Positions 1 to 8,986 of a stretch of 64,000 nt of DNA are shown one piece after another. Every line of letters starts with the position of its first letter. Within the stretch, counting starts at the first letter, position 1. A program made the position numbers and the translations under genes. The notes beneath the pieces were generated by a model. It was given only the letters and a program-made list of their open reading frames with translations. It searched no databases and was not told the origin of the DNA. The stretch is from Cerasicoccus arenae (GTDB lineage Bacteria > Verrucomicrobiota > Verrucomicrobiia > Opitutales > Cerasicoccaceae): positions 1 to 64,000 of the forward strand of contig NZ_BMXG01000004.1 of NCBI RefSeq assembly GCF_014651635.1, written 5' to 3'.

Positions 1-399
1 GGGGGCGGGGGGAGAACTGGATGTCAAATAACGTAAACCTTGTGAACGTCCCGCTGGGGGGGGGGGGGAAGCAAATTTGAACTGAACAACTTTGGGTAAT
101 TACCCTATTCTGCTAAAGTTGAAACGTAACGATCTCCATTGTGGATAATTGTCCTGCTTATGCAATGAAAATAGTATATTTATTTACATCCATTAGGTTT
201 CCTGAAATTAAATCCATGTTATTTATTATCAATTCTATGCGGAATTTTTAAATGAATCAAGGAAACCGAATTCTTTACAATAAACTGTGGAGTGGGCAGA
301 AAATTCCTTCCGTGAAAGCTGGATTGAAACGTAAACGGATTCTTCCTATAAGGCCATAGATTCTGTATGTGCAGTAACTCAGCAGCTTAAAAGACGACC
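1..399. other. AT-rich leader region with a 13-G run, no supported gene
   Basis: The stretch before the first gene is AT-rich apart from its G-rich first 70 bases. A run of 13 G lies at 56-68. The only open frame of note is a 35-codon frame at 252-359, with lysine- and arginine-rich content and no recognisable family; I do not call it. I see no tRNA, terminator hairpin or convincing promoter here. Confidence 0.5.
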
Positions 400-819
400 A
401 TGAAACCTCGAATCAGTATGATCACTCTCGGTGTCCGAGATTTGGCGAAATCAATTACCTTTTATGAAAAAGGACTTGGGCTTCCGAAAATGGAATCTCC
501 GCCGGAAGTGGCGTTCTTCACGTTGAATGGTTCGTGGCTTGGGCTATACGGGCGAGATGCACTCGCCGAGGATGCCAAGCAATCTGCTGAGGGCAGTGGG
601 TTCGAGGGGTTTGCCCTTGCCCATAATTTGGCCTCGGAGGCAGAAGTTGACGCTTTAATGCAAGAAGCGCAATCGGCTGGTGCCACAATAGTTAAAGAGG
701 CACAAAAAGTTTTTTGGGGCGGCTATAGCGGATATTTTAAGGACCCGGATGGGCACTTGTGGGAGATTGCCCATAATCCATTTGTTTGGGTCGGGCCACA
801 AGATGATCCAGCGGATTGA
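400..819 (+). CDS. VOC family protein (glyoxalase/bleomycin resistance/dioxygenase superfamily)
   Basis: The 139-aa product has the paired beta-alpha-beta-beta-beta layout of the vicinal oxygen chelate fold: an N-terminal strand followed by a helix (ITLGVRDLAKSITFYEKGLG, residues about 9-28) and a C-terminal strand ending FKDPDGHLWEIAHNP, where the Glu is the usual metal ligand position. Its length fits a single-domain VOC protein. Members bind a divalent metal and act on very varied small molecules, so the substrate cannot be read from sequence. It stands alone, convergent with the DUF481 gene, and is likely cytoplasmic. The family call is firm; the function is open. Confidence 0.9.
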   Translation: MKPRISMITLGVRDLAKSITFYEKGLGLPKMESPPEVAFFTLNGSWLGLYGRDALAEDAKQSAEGSGFEGFALAHNLASEAEVDALMQEAQSAGATIVKEAQKVFWGGYSGYFKDPDGHLWEIAHNPFVWVGPQDDPAD

Positions 820-958
820 TGTCAAGGTCCACTGAGAACTGTTGCAAATCAGCCAAGGTGGGCGACCTCTCTGTGCAGGATAATATCATCCCGCTAGTTA
901 CGAATGGGCTGATTCACGCGCCCACGAGCATTTATCCTCTAAACTTTAGCTTGCTCTC

Positions 959-1975
959 CTAATAGGGGACGCCGAAGCCAAAGATTATCTGCTGTTCTTT
1001 CTTTACGCCGCTGGTACCCACGGTGTTGTCGAAGGTCAGCTTGTAGGCGAGGGTGGCGTCGATCCAAGAGGCGAGCTTGGTGATCATAGCAGCGGTGAAC
1101 TCGTATTGGTAGTCGTCGAGGTCGGCTGGAGCGATGCTGCCCGAGGCAGTTTGCTCGAAGCGGACGATTTCGCTGAGCTTGTAAGTGAAGGTTTCCTTGA
1201 GGGTGGCCAAGTTATACCATTTCTGGCTGATGCCTTCTGCTTCCTTATATTGCAGTGTGTAGGCAGGGATGATGTTCAGGGTTATGTTATCTTCCTTGAT
1301 GACATGGAAACCAATACCAAGGTCGAGGTCAACTTGATGGTTGATGTCCTTGACCATGTTGCGCAGGTAGCTCAATTCGGAGTTAAAATACATGAGATCA
1401 TTGATATCATGGTCGTAGCCGAACATTGCGCCGTAGGTGTCGAGGTTCTTGGTGTCGACGCCATTTTTGTCCGTTTGATTGCTATACTGATAGTACATGT
1501 CGAACTTGTAGTGGTGCGGTGCGGCGTCTTTTTTACCGTTGAAATCGAAGTTTAGAGTCGTCGTTTCGGTGTTGGACTCAAGATAGCTGAAGCCAAAGGT
1601 GAGCTTACCGGACCAGCCTTCGGGAACCCACTGGTCAACCCAGCTTTGTGCATCAAGGAGGGACCTCGTAATGGCGTCGACTTCTTCTTGGTCTTCGGCG
1701 GTTTCGGCTTCTTCTGCGGATGATACCTCGGCACCAGCGACGATCGCGTTGGCAGATTCCGCTGCTTCTACGAAGTCAGGAGCTGGCTGTTCGACAGTGG
1801 CGTCTGCCGCGGCAACGGATATTTTGCCGATCATATCGGACTCGAAAGTGATTACACCATCTTCCTGACTGATCAACTGGCCGCTGATGCGATCACCGTT
1901 TTTCAAAATAAGTGTATCGGCAGAGGCAACGGCACAGAACGCTATTGAAGTAAGCAGTAAGGTAAATTTTAGCAT
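959..1975 (-). CDS. DUF481 family outer-membrane protein
   Basis: About 338 aa from the start at 1975, chosen because it begins a clear signal peptide (MLKFTLLLTSIAFCAVASA). An upstream ATG at 2029, with a GGAG about 10 nt before it, would add 18 residues, so the start is not settled. After the signal comes a short strand-rich module (LILKNGDRISGQLISQEDG) typical of proteins ahead of DUF481, then an Ala/Glu-rich linker at about 70-105, then a long beta-rich region with alternating aromatic residues that should form an outer-membrane barrel. DUF481 proteins (YdiY-like) have no defined biochemical role. It is divergent from lpdA. Confidence 0.85.
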   Translation of the reverse strand: MLKFTLLLTSIAFCAVASADTLILKNGDRISGQLISQEDGVITFESDMIGKISVAAADATVEQPAPDFVEAAESANAIVAGAEVSSAEEAETAEDQEEVDAITRSLLDAQSWVDQWVPEGWSGKLTFGFSYLESNTETTTLNFDFNGKKDAAPHHYKFDMYYQYSNQTDKNGVDTKNLDTYGAMFGYDHDINDLMYFNSELSYLRNMVKDINHQVDLDLGIGFHVIKEDNITLNIIPAYTLQYKEAEGISQKWYNLATLKETFTYKLSEIVRFEQTASGSIAPADLDDYQYEFTAAMITKLASWIDATLAYKLTFDNTVGTSGVKKEQQIIFGFGVPY

Positions 1976-2165
1976 TACGTTGAAAAACCTGTGGTGGATG
2001 GTGGTGATTTCAACGTTTTTTTCCCCCATTTTACAAAAACTCCGAGAATTCGCGGGTCTATCATAGATTGATAATTACGTATTCTTGGCGCCCGAGGGTT
2101 GACGGCGGCGGTGCAGGGGGCTTTATTCACGGGCTTTCGACCTGATCCTGATTGGAGAACATCTT

Positions 2166-3563
2166 ATGGCAGATACAAGTAGCTATGACTTAGTGGTAAT
2201 TGGCGGCGGCCCGGCCGGTTATGCGGGCGCTATTCGCGCTGGACAACTCGGCAAGAAGGTAGCTTGCGTGGAAATGGAACGCGCTGGCGGCACTTGCTTA
2301 AACTGGGGCTGTATCCCTTCTAAGGCTTTGCTTAAGAGCGCCGAGCTTTATCAGAAGATGCTGCACGCTGACGATTTTGGCTTCAATGTTGGTTCGATCG
2401 ACGTCGATTTCCCCAAGGTTGTGGAGCGCTCACGAAGCGTGGCTAACCAAATGGCCAAGGGCATTGAGTTCCTCTTTAAGAAGAACAAGGTCGACTACAT
2501 TGTCGGCCAAGCGCAGATCAATGTGCCCGGCATGGTCGAGCTGATCTCCGGTGATCGCAAGGGCGAGTATTTGTCCACGAAAAACATCCTGATCGCCACG
2601 GGCTGCCGTGCGCGCATGTTGCCAGGCCTGACTAAGGACGGTAAGCAGGTGATGACGGCCCGCGAAATTCTGGATCGTCGCGATCTGCCTAAAAGCTGCA
2701 TTGTCATGGGTGCTGGTGCCATTGGCATGGAGTTCGCATATTTTCTTAACGCCTTTGGCAGCGATGTGACAGTCGTCGAAATGATGGACCGCGTGCTCCC
2801 AGTGGAGGACGACGATGTTTCCAAGTTCGTGGAGAAGTCCTTTAAAAAGCAAGGCCTTAAGGTCATGACCGGCACGAAGGCGGAGAACATTACAGTGGCA
2901 GATGGGAAGGTGACGCTGGACGCCATGACAGGCGACAAGACCGAAAAGCTGGAGGCTGAGTCATTACTCGTCGCGATCGGCGTGCAGGCCAACACTGATA
3001 AGCTACTTTCGAACCGCGTGAAGCTGGAAATGCACCGCAACTACGTGAAGGTAGACGCTCATTACCGCACCAGCGTGAAAGGCATCTATGCAGCGGGTGA
3101 TATCATTGGGCCGCCTTGGCTCGCCCACGTTGCGACGTACGAGGCCGTGCAGGCCGTCAACGGCATGTTCGACCACGGCGAACCACGTCCTTACGTGCGT
3201 TTCCCCGGTTGCACTTACTGCCAGCCGCAGGTTGCCAGCATTGGCATGACCGAGCGTGACGTGAAGGCCAAGGAATTGAAATACAAGGTTGGCAAGTTCC
3301 CGTTTACAGCATCCGGAAAAGCGGTCGCAGCAATGGAGTCCGAAGGCTTCGTCAAGCTGATCGTTTCCGAGCCCGAAGGCGAAATCCTCGGTGCGCACAT
3401 CACGGGTGCCGAAGCCACGGAGCTCATCGCTGAATATGCATTGGGCATGGAGCTGGAAGCGACTTGGGAAGAAATCCACGGTACGATCCACGCGCACCCA
3501 ACCCTTTCCGAGGCCCTCATGGAGGCCGCCGCCGCCACTCACAACGAAGCGATTCATATTTGA
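2166..3563 (+). CDS. lpdA: dihydrolipoyl dehydrogenase (E3)
   Basis: The 465-aa protein is a full-length E3 of 2-oxoacid dehydrogenase complexes. It reoxidises dihydrolipoyl groups and passes electrons through FAD to NAD+. The N-terminal FAD motif is VVIGGGPAGYAG (about 10-21), the redox disulfide is in GGTCLNWGCIPSKAL (Cys44 and Cys49), a second dinucleotide motif follows near 180 (MGAGAIGMEF), and the C-terminal dimer domain carries the catalytic HPTLSE (His443, Glu448). No E1 or E2 gene is adjacent, so it is a stand-alone lpd that may serve several complexes. The ATG at 2166 has a purine-rich GGAGAA upstream. The identification is secure. Confidence 0.96.
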   Translation: MADTSSYDLVVIGGGPAGYAGAIRAGQLGKKVACVEMERAGGTCLNWGCIPSKALLKSAELYQKMLHADDFGFNVGSIDVDFPKVVERSRSVANQMAKGIEFLFKKNKVDYIVGQAQINVPGMVELISGDRKGEYLSTKNILIATGCRARMLPGLTKDGKQVMTAREILDRRDLPKSCIVMGAGAIGMEFAYFLNAFGSDVTVVEMMDRVLPVEDDDVSKFVEKSFKKQGLKVMTGTKAENITVADGKVTLDAMTGDKTEKLEAESLLVAIGVQANTDKLLSNRVKLEMHRNYVKVDAHYRTSVKGIYAAGDIIGPPWLAHVATYEAVQAVNGMFDHGEPRPYVRFPGCTYCQPQVASIGMTERDVKAKELKYKVGKFPFTASGKAVAAMESEGFVKLIVSEPEGEILGAHITGAEATELIAEYALGMELEATWEEIHGTIHAHPTLSEALMEAAAATHNEAIHI

Positions 3564-3571
3564 GGAGTTTA

Positions 3572-3632
3572 AAGGTTAAAGTGGAGAGGTTAAAGTTCAC
3601 CGAGGTGTGGCCTCTTCACTGTCTTTAACCTT
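3572..3632. repeat. imperfect inverted repeat with GGTTAAAG arms
   Basis: Just after lpdA, AAGGTTAAAG followed by TGGAGAGG (3572-3589) faces an imperfect reverse complement at 3611-3632. A further CTTTAACC-type run continues to about 3655. The structure could end lpdA transcription, but it lacks a clean U-tract. A related string lies at 55224-55249, which suggests a dispersed intergenic repeat. Confidence 0.5.
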
Positions 3633-3660
3633 TAATCTTTTAACTTTAACCTCCCAAACC

Positions 3661-4290
3661 ATGCGTTTAATCGTAATCCGGCACGGTGAGACCGAATGGA
3701 ATATCCAGCACCGCTATCAGGGGCAGTTGGATTCGCCACTGACTGAAAAGGGGAGGAGGCAGGCAGAGGCAATCGCTCATCGCTTGGCGGACGTAAGCTT
3801 CGATCGCTTGGTTTCCAGTGATCTGGGGCGTGCGGTGGACACCGCCAAGGCGATTGCGCGGCAGCATCCAGGATTACCTTGGGAGCAAGATGCTGGATTG
3901 CGGGAGCGCAACTTCGGCATGCTCGCTGGTTATACGCGTGACGAGGCAGCGAAGGAATTTCCCCGAGAAGAAGAGGGCTACCTGCATGGTGGCGTCGACT
4001 ACCGGATTCCAGAGGGAGAGAGCCTGCGGGATGTCTTTCATCGAGCAGGTCGGACCTTTGACCAACTGGCTGAACGTTGTGCTGGTGAGACGGTTTGCGT
4101 AATCACTCATGGAGGGATCTTGGGCATGTTTCTGCGGCACGCGGTTGGTATCCCCGTCGAGCACACACGCTGCTACAAGTTCGTGAACGCTGCCTATAAC
4201 GAATTCACGTGGGAACAAGGACATTGGCTTCTACACGTATGGGGGGATATCTCCCATTTGGGTGACATCGGAGCGATGGATGATCTTTAA
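3661..4290 (+). CDS. histidine phosphatase family protein (phosphoglycerate mutase-like)
   Basis: The 209-aa product starts at the ATG at 3661, because MRLIVIRHGETEWN is the canonical N-terminus; the upstream extension of the frame falls in the GGTTAAAG repeat region. The RHG motif at residues 7-9 holds the phospho-accepting His8, the acidic partner lies in LRERNFG, and the second catalytic His is in THGG near residue 150. This clade (CobC/PhoE/GpmB-like) dephosphorylates small phosphomonoesters in the cytoplasm. The substrate cannot be decided: no cobalamin genes are nearby. It is followed by a ferredoxin gene on the same strand. Confidence 0.92.
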   Translation: MRLIVIRHGETEWNIQHRYQGQLDSPLTEKGRRQAEAIAHRLADVSFDRLVSSDLGRAVDTAKAIARQHPGLPWEQDAGLRERNFGMLAGYTRDEAAKEFPREEEGYLHGGVDYRIPEGESLRDVFHRAGRTFDQLAERCAGETVCVITHGGILGMFLRHAVGIPVEHTRCYKFVNAAYNEFTWEQGHWLLHVWGDISHLGDIGAMDDL

Positions 4291-4363
4291 AAAAGAATCT
4301 CACGTGCCGATTTTGAAACTCCCGCTTGACAGATAGCCTCCGGCTCGCAAGTTTTTGCAGTTT

Positions 4364-4603
4364 ATGGCTGATATTAATGACAAGTGGCCAGAGAATGTGG
4401 CCGGAAAATTTTATGTGGACGAGCAGTGCATTGACTGCGATCTCTGCCGCGAAACCGCTCCCGACTTTTTTGCGCGTAGCGACGATGGCGGTTATTCCTA
4501 TGTCCATAAACAACCGACCTCCCAAGAGGATATCGATATGTGCATGGAAGCCCTCGAAGGTTGCCCGGTTGAGGCGATTGGCGACGATGGTGCCGAAAAG
4601 TAA
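4364..4603 (+). CDS. single-cluster [4Fe-4S] ferredoxin
   Basis: A 79-aa ferredoxin. The ATG at 4364 (MADINDKWPE) is preferred over an in-frame TTG nine bases upstream. Cys22, Cys25 and Cys28 (QCIDCDLCRE) and Cys67 (EGCPVEAIG) ligate one [4Fe-4S] cluster in the style of monocluster ferredoxins. Cys60 has no obvious cluster role and could form a disulfide. The protein is acidic and soluble and would carry electrons at low potential. Its partner is unknown: neither neighbour is a redox enzyme. A strong hairpin terminator follows 25 bases after the stop. Confidence 0.93.
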   Translation: MADINDKWPENVAGKFYVDEQCIDCDLCRETAPDFFARSDDGGYSYVHKQPTSQEDIDMCMEALEGCPVEAIGDDGAEK

Positions 4604-4627
4604 GTTATCATCAAATATTTTCAATTC

Positions 4628-4654
4628 AGCCTCTCCGATTGGAGGGGCTTTTTT
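4628..4654 (+). terminator. Rho-independent terminator after the ferredoxin gene
   Basis: AGCCTCTCC at 4628-4636, a GATT loop, and GGAGGGGCT at 4641-4649 form a nine-pair stem with one G-U pair. It is followed at once by a run of six T. It ends the ferredoxin transcript. Confidence 0.85.
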
Positions 4655-4690
4655 AATTGATCGGGCGTGGTAATATCGTAAGTTATTCTA

Positions 4691-4837
4691 GTGCCTAGAG
4701 TTAGTTACAATCGCACCAATGTTCGTCGAGTTCGCAAGGCGCGCAAAAGCCGTGCACCATTCATGCTAATTCTGGGCGGCTTAATGCTTGGCTGCGTGGC
4801 GGCTTGGGCGATCTGGGTAAGGAATTTACAAGGATAG
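4691..4837 (+). CDS. small basic single-span membrane protein, 48 aa
   Basis: A GTG-started frame too short for usual gene callers. The first 23 residues are strongly basic (many Arg and Lys), and residues about 24-42 form one hydrophobic helix (MLILGGLMLGCVAAWAIWV) before a short polar tail. By the positive-inside rule the N-terminus would stay in the cytoplasm. It lies between a terminator and the photolyase gene, with codon content like its neighbours. I do not recognise a family. Its start is a guess, since no strong ribosome binding site is visible, but the layout is typical of a real small membrane protein. Confidence 0.5.
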   Translation: MPRVSYNRTNVRRVRKARKSRAPFMLILGGLMLGCVAAWAIWVRNLQG

Positions 4838-4931
4838 GTCCGGTAATCGGAGCAACGCCGCTGTCGTTGGAGTTTTTGCAGATGAACAGTTGCGGTTGCG
4901 TCTACGGGCTTATGGCGCTAACAATAACGCT

Positions 4932-6377
4932 GTGCCCGAAGCTTCTATAACGCCGACACTGATCTGGTTCCGACAGGACCTCCGAATCCACGACAATCCT
5001 GCTTTGCAGGCTGCGATTGAACGTGGCGGTTCGGTGATACCGGTTTATCTTTTCGACGAGGCAGGGGAGGGCGACTGGCGGCCCGGTGGGGCGTCTTGTT
5101 GGTGGCTGCATCACGCGCTTCAGGATTTGGCTGCGCAACTCGATAAACATGGTCTGCGTCTGATTCTTGGCATTGGCCAGTCGGCCTCCGAGCTGAAGCG
5201 TCTTATTGCGGAAACAGGCGCGGGAGCTGTTTATTGGAACCGCCGTTATGAACCCGCCGTTATCTTGCGTGACGCCAAGATCAAGGAAGCGCTGACACAG
5301 CGTGGGCTGGAGGCCAAAAGCTTTAACAGTGCGCTCGTTTTTGAGCCTTGGGAAATCAAGAATCAATCAGGCAAGCCATTTCAGGTCTTCACGCCATATT
5401 GGAAACACTGTCTGAAACGCGCTATCCCAGCCCCAGTCGAAGTCGAATTGAAGCATGCCCATGCCCCCCGTAACTGGCCAGCAACGCGTGCCCTCGAGGA
5501 ACTCGCGCTTTTGCCAAGAATCGCTTGGGACACCGGATTTTTCCCTTTTTGGACGCCCACCTCAGCCGCCGCCAAGCAACGCCTAGGCAAGCTCGCTGCC
5601 AGCCACGCATCCGGTTACACGAGGAATCGAGATCGGCCTGATATGGACGGCACTTCTCGTCTGTCGCCCTACCTACACTTTGGCCAAATCGGCCCGCGTG
5701 AAGTCTTTGCAGCCTTTGCCCGTTACGATGCTGAGGGGACAAAGGGTGGGCGGAAATTCCTCTCAGAAATTGGCTGGCGCGAGTTCTCTTACCAATTGCT
5801 CTACCACTTTCCACATATCCCCACCGAGCCACTGCGCGCCGAGTTTAATCATTTTCCGTGGGAGATGGACGAGACGCTCCTGAGCGCCTGGCAGAAGGGG
5901 CTTACGGGCTACCCAATAGTCGACGCCGGCATGCGCCAGCTTTGGACGACGGGCTGGATGCATAACCGCGTCCGCATGATCGTGGCCTCGTTGTTAGTCA
6001 AGCACTTGCTCGTGCCTTGGCAAGAAGGCGCTCGTTGGTTTTGGGATACACTTGTCGACGCTGATCTGGCCAGCAACACACAAGGCTGGCAATGGAGTGC
6101 GGGTTGCGGCGCTGACGCCGCCCCATACTTCCGCGTGTTTAACCCCATTTTGCAGGGGCAGAAATTCGACCCCAATGGGGATTACGTTCGGGAATGGATT
6201 CCCGAGTTACGCCCTGTCGCAACAAGCATCATCCACAAACCGTGGGAAGGGGGGGGGGAGCAGCTTGGTGGCGTTGTCATTGGGCGCGACTATCCCACGC
6301 CAATTATCGATCACTCCCGCGGTCGCAACCGCGCATTACAAGCCTACGGTAAATTGAAGGCGTTGAGGTCAGCGTAA
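4932..6377 (+). CDS. phr: deoxyribodipyrimidine photolyase (cryptochrome/photolyase family)
   Basis: About 481 aa from GTG 4932; an upstream TTG at 4890 would add 14 residues that match nothing in the family. The N-terminal antenna domain opens TPTLIWFRQDLRIHDNPAL. The C-terminal FAD-binding domain contains DGTSRLSPYLHFGQI and the hallmark block LASNTQGWQWSAGCGADAAP with YFRVFNP. The Trp residues of the electron-transfer chain appear present. The enzyme uses blue light to split cyclobutane pyrimidine dimers. The motifs fit a class I CPD photolyase rather than a 6-4 enzyme, but that is family inference. A ten-G run at 6249-6258 encodes part of an EGGGEQ loop. Confidence 0.93.
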   Translation: MPEASITPTLIWFRQDLRIHDNPALQAAIERGGSVIPVYLFDEAGEGDWRPGGASCWWLHHALQDLAAQLDKHGLRLILGIGQSASELKRLIAETGAGAVYWNRRYEPAVILRDAKIKEALTQRGLEAKSFNSALVFEPWEIKNQSGKPFQVFTPYWKHCLKRAIPAPVEVELKHAHAPRNWPATRALEELALLPRIAWDTGFFPFWTPTSAAAKQRLGKLAASHASGYTRNRDRPDMDGTSRLSPYLHFGQIGPREVFAAFARYDAEGTKGGRKFLSEIGWREFSYQLLYHFPHIPTEPLRAEFNHFPWEMDETLLSAWQKGLTGYPIVDAGMRQLWTTGWMHNRVRMIVASLLVKHLLVPWQEGARWFWDTLVDADLASNTQGWQWSAGCGADAAPYFRVFNPILQGQKFDPNGDYVREWIPELRPVATSIIHKPWEGGGEQLGGVVIGRDYPTPIIDHSRGRNRALQAYGKLKALRSA

Positions 6378-6408
6378 CACTAGACAGCATGTGGATTCCA
6401 CACCGCCG

Positions 6409-7692
6409 CTACTTACTCGAGGCCAACTCATCGCCGGTTTTAGCCCCGTTTTCTAGCAGAATTTCGGCACATGCGGCGCGATCTTCTAACGACGTGCCGC
6501 TTCCATAAAGCTCTTTGGACAGTGCCTTATCGAGAGGGGTAACACCGCCGCCAGGGACACGTTCGCCGCCTTCGGCCTTATTGATATCGGCACCGTTCGC
6601 AATGAGTAGTTTGACGGTTTCCACGCGACCGTGAAATGCGGCTTGCTGTAACGGCGTGCCCCAATCAGCGACTTCGTTGATGGCGTCAGGATGCGTCTTC
6701 AGGTAGGCAAGTAGGCGCTCATTCAAGCCCCAAGCTGCGAGCTGTTGCGGGGTCGGGTCAATGTCAGTTAATTCAATCAGGAATGCGACTGCTTCATCAT
6801 TATGATTATGTGCTGCCCAGCCTAGGGGTGTGCCGGAATAATTTTTATCCTCGATGTTGGTTCGCCCACCGCGCTCAATCAAAATTTTGAGGATGTCGAC
6901 GTGATTATTCAAAGCAGCTTGATGCATCGCCGTCGCGCCTGGATGAAGGTGAGCTGGCATGTAGGCGCTGGGGGCGGCTCCGGCGTCGAGTGCTACTGTA
7001 ACGCACTCCAGGTTTCCCTTTGTGACCGCTGCAAAGAGTGCTTTTTGCGCCGCGAGCGGGTCATTGGTTGTTGCTAAGGTTTTCTTCAATCCCGCGGCGT
7101 CATTTTGATAAGCTAGCGCAACTGGCTGTTGACCTGCCCCGAGCCTAATCAACGTATCCATCGCGTCCCAATCGCTGTAGGCAGCGGCACCGATGACACC
7201 GTAGGAAAGGTCAGCGCCATGTTTGTTCAAGATTTCGATCATGCGGTCTTCTATACCAGCTTCTCTCAGTAGAATGCCAGTCGTCACCAACCCGAGCGTG
7301 GTGTCTTCATTACCTGGATTTCCACATTTGGCATCCACGTCGGCACCTGCTTCCAGTAGCACAATGAGCACTTCTGGAGTCGTTTCAGGGACTTTTGTGC
7401 CTCGATTCCAAAATGGATTAAATGCCGTGAAATGGATCAGTGCCGGATGCATAAAGTATCCTTTCTCATATTCCTCATGGCCCGTTGCGCGCATATTCAC
7501 AAGCTGAGGGTTTTGCTTCAGGAGTTGGGACAGTGCTTCTGCATTGCCCTCGTTTATGTAAACGACGGCTTGATCGAACTCTTTGTTGCCAGTTGTGGGA
7601 TGGGTATTAGGAGACATCTTGGTATGGTCGCCGTCATGGGCGAAGATTAACGAAGTTGAGCAGAGCAGTAGTAGTGTGGTTAGATAGCGCAT
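6409..7692 (-). CDS. exported ankyrin-repeat protein
   Basis: The 427-aa product starts with a Sec signal (MRYLTTLLLLCSTSLIFA). The mature protein is built of ankyrin repeats; the clearest lie at about 245-300 (GATAMHQAALNNHVDILKIL, then GTPLGWAAHNHNDEAVAFL) and 340-375 (GTPLQQAAFHGRVETVKLLI). A repeat near the C-terminus (GVTPLDKALSKELYGSG) is followed by a short tail. Ankyrin arrays bind other proteins, and the signal puts this one in the periplasm or outside. Its partner is unknown. It is a single gene convergent with the photolyase gene. Confidence 0.9.
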   Translation of the reverse strand: MRYLTTLLLLCSTSLIFAHDGDHTKMSPNTHPTTGNKEFDQAVVYINEGNAEALSQLLKQNPQLVNMRATGHEEYEKGYFMHPALIHFTAFNPFWNRGTKVPETTPEVLIVLLEAGADVDAKCGNPGNEDTTLGLVTTGILLREAGIEDRMIEILNKHGADLSYGVIGAAAYSDWDAMDTLIRLGAGQQPVALAYQNDAAGLKKTLATTNDPLAAQKALFAAVTKGNLECVTVALDAGAAPSAYMPAHLHPGATAMHQAALNNHVDILKILIERGGRTNIEDKNYSGTPLGWAAHNHNDEAVAFLIELTDIDPTPQQLAAWGLNERLLAYLKTHPDAINEVADWGTPLQQAAFHGRVETVKLLIANGADINKAEGGERVPGGGVTPLDKALSKELYGSGTSLEDRAACAEILLENGAKTGDELASSK

Positions 7693-7899
7693 GATTCGAT
7701 GGATTGCCTGAGCATAGGGGCGTGAGTTGTCGTCGCAATGATAATATATAAAGTTATTTAATGATTTGATTGCGTCTGGTGTTCGGTGGAGCCTTATCGC
7801 TTAAATTAGGTGTTTGGTCATGAATTGCGCGTGCAGCTAGTCTGCTAGTCCCGTTATTTTTTCTCTTTCCCCAGAGCAGGGACCGCGTATCGTCTTTCC

Positions 7900-8964
7900 A
7901 TGGATTTAGGACCTGTCCGTGAAAAAATTGATGGCATTGACCGCGAGATTATCGCCAAGCTGAACGAGCGCTTTCGTTTGGCGTCGGAGGTTGCGCGTGT
8001 TAAGCACAAGGCGGGGCTGCCGATCTATCACCCCGGTCGGGAGGAGGCGTTGCTGCGCAAGCTGGCTGAGATCAACCCGGGGCCCTTGTCTGAGAGCGGC
8101 ATGCGTGCGATCTACCGGGAAATTATTTCCGCGATGATCAGCTTGGAGGCACCCATGACGATTGCTTATTTGGGGCCAGAGGCGACCTACACTGAACAGG
8201 CGGCTCGCAAAAATTTTGGCACGCAGCCTAATTACGCGCCCATGCCGACAATTCCTGATGTTTTCGCGGCGGTAGAAAAAGGCGAGGCGGACCACGGCGT
8301 GATCCCGATTGAAAATTCGACTGGTGGCGTTGTTAGCCATTCGATTGATATGCTCGCCGAGACTGACCTGACGATCATCAACCAAGTTTACTTATCGATC
8401 GAGCATTGCTTGATCTCGCAGTCGCCGTTGGAAGAAGTCCGCGAAGTTCGTTCCAAGGATCAAGCCCTCGCCCAATGTCGGGAATGGCTGGCGCGGCACC
8501 TGCCTCATGCACAGCAAGTGGATGCTGATAGCACCGCACAGGCTGTTAAGCAGGCCGGTGAGCTGAAGGGCGTCGCCGCGATTGCTAGCGAGCTTGCTGC
8601 CGAGAAATACGAAGTGCCCATTCTTGCCAAAGGAATCCAAGACCGCGCAAATAACGTCACCCGCTTCCTTGTGCTGGGCCGTGAGCCAGTTGGTAGTGGT
8701 ACTGGCCATGATCGCACCAGCCTGTTGCTTTCGCTCAACGATGAGCCCGGAGCGCTTGAAAAAGCGCTCAAGCCTTTCAGTTCGCGTGGCATCAACATGA
8801 CGAAGATCGAGTCACGCCCCAGTCGCCGTAAGGCATGGGATTATCTGTTCTACATCGACATTGACGGCCATTGGAGCGATGAAATCGTTCAAGCCGCAGT
8901 GGGCGAATTAAAAGCCTGCTGCCCGCTGGTCAAGTGGTTGGGCAGCTACCCGGTGCGGGGTTGA
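7900..8964 (+). CDS. pheA: bifunctional chorismate mutase / prephenate dehydratase
   Basis: The 354-aa P-protein makes phenylpyruvate from chorismate for phenylalanine synthesis. Residues 1-85 are an AroQ-type chorismate mutase (MDLGPVREKIDGIDREIIAK). Residues about 88-265 are prephenate dehydratase, with IAYLGPEATYTEQAA, the NSTGGVVSHSIDML block and the catalytic TRF triplet in RANNVTRFLVLG. Residues about 275-350 are an ACT domain with the ESRPSRRKAWDYLFYID phenylalanine-binding motif, so feedback inhibition by Phe is expected. No leader peptide or attenuator could be made out upstream. It stands alone. Confidence 0.96.
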   Translation: MDLGPVREKIDGIDREIIAKLNERFRLASEVARVKHKAGLPIYHPGREEALLRKLAEINPGPLSESGMRAIYREIISAMISLEAPMTIAYLGPEATYTEQAARKNFGTQPNYAPMPTIPDVFAAVEKGEADHGVIPIENSTGGVVSHSIDMLAETDLTIINQVYLSIEHCLISQSPLEEVREVRSKDQALAQCREWLARHLPHAQQVDADSTAQAVKQAGELKGVAAIASELAAEKYEVPILAKGIQDRANNVTRFLVLGREPVGSGTGHDRTSLLLSLNDEPGALEKALKPFSSRGINMTKIESRPSRRKAWDYLFYIDIDGHWSDEIVQAAVGELKACCPLVKWLGSYPVRG

Positions 8965-8986
8965 TGGGAGAGGAAAAGGCTAGCTC

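Noticed and set aside
110-340. Two TTGAAACGTAA strings at about 118 and 324, and a third at about 25753, resembling the ends of CRISPR repeats
   Set aside because: The shared part is only about 11 bases, spacing is irregular, and no 28-37-base repeat or spacer series surrounds them.
252-359. 35-codon AT-rich frame
   Set aside because: Too short, basic residues only from AT-rich context, no ribosome binding site or family resemblance.
2430-3557. Long minus-strand frames opposite lpdA
   Set aside because: They mirror a high-confidence E3 gene and carry no motifs; they arise from its codon bias.
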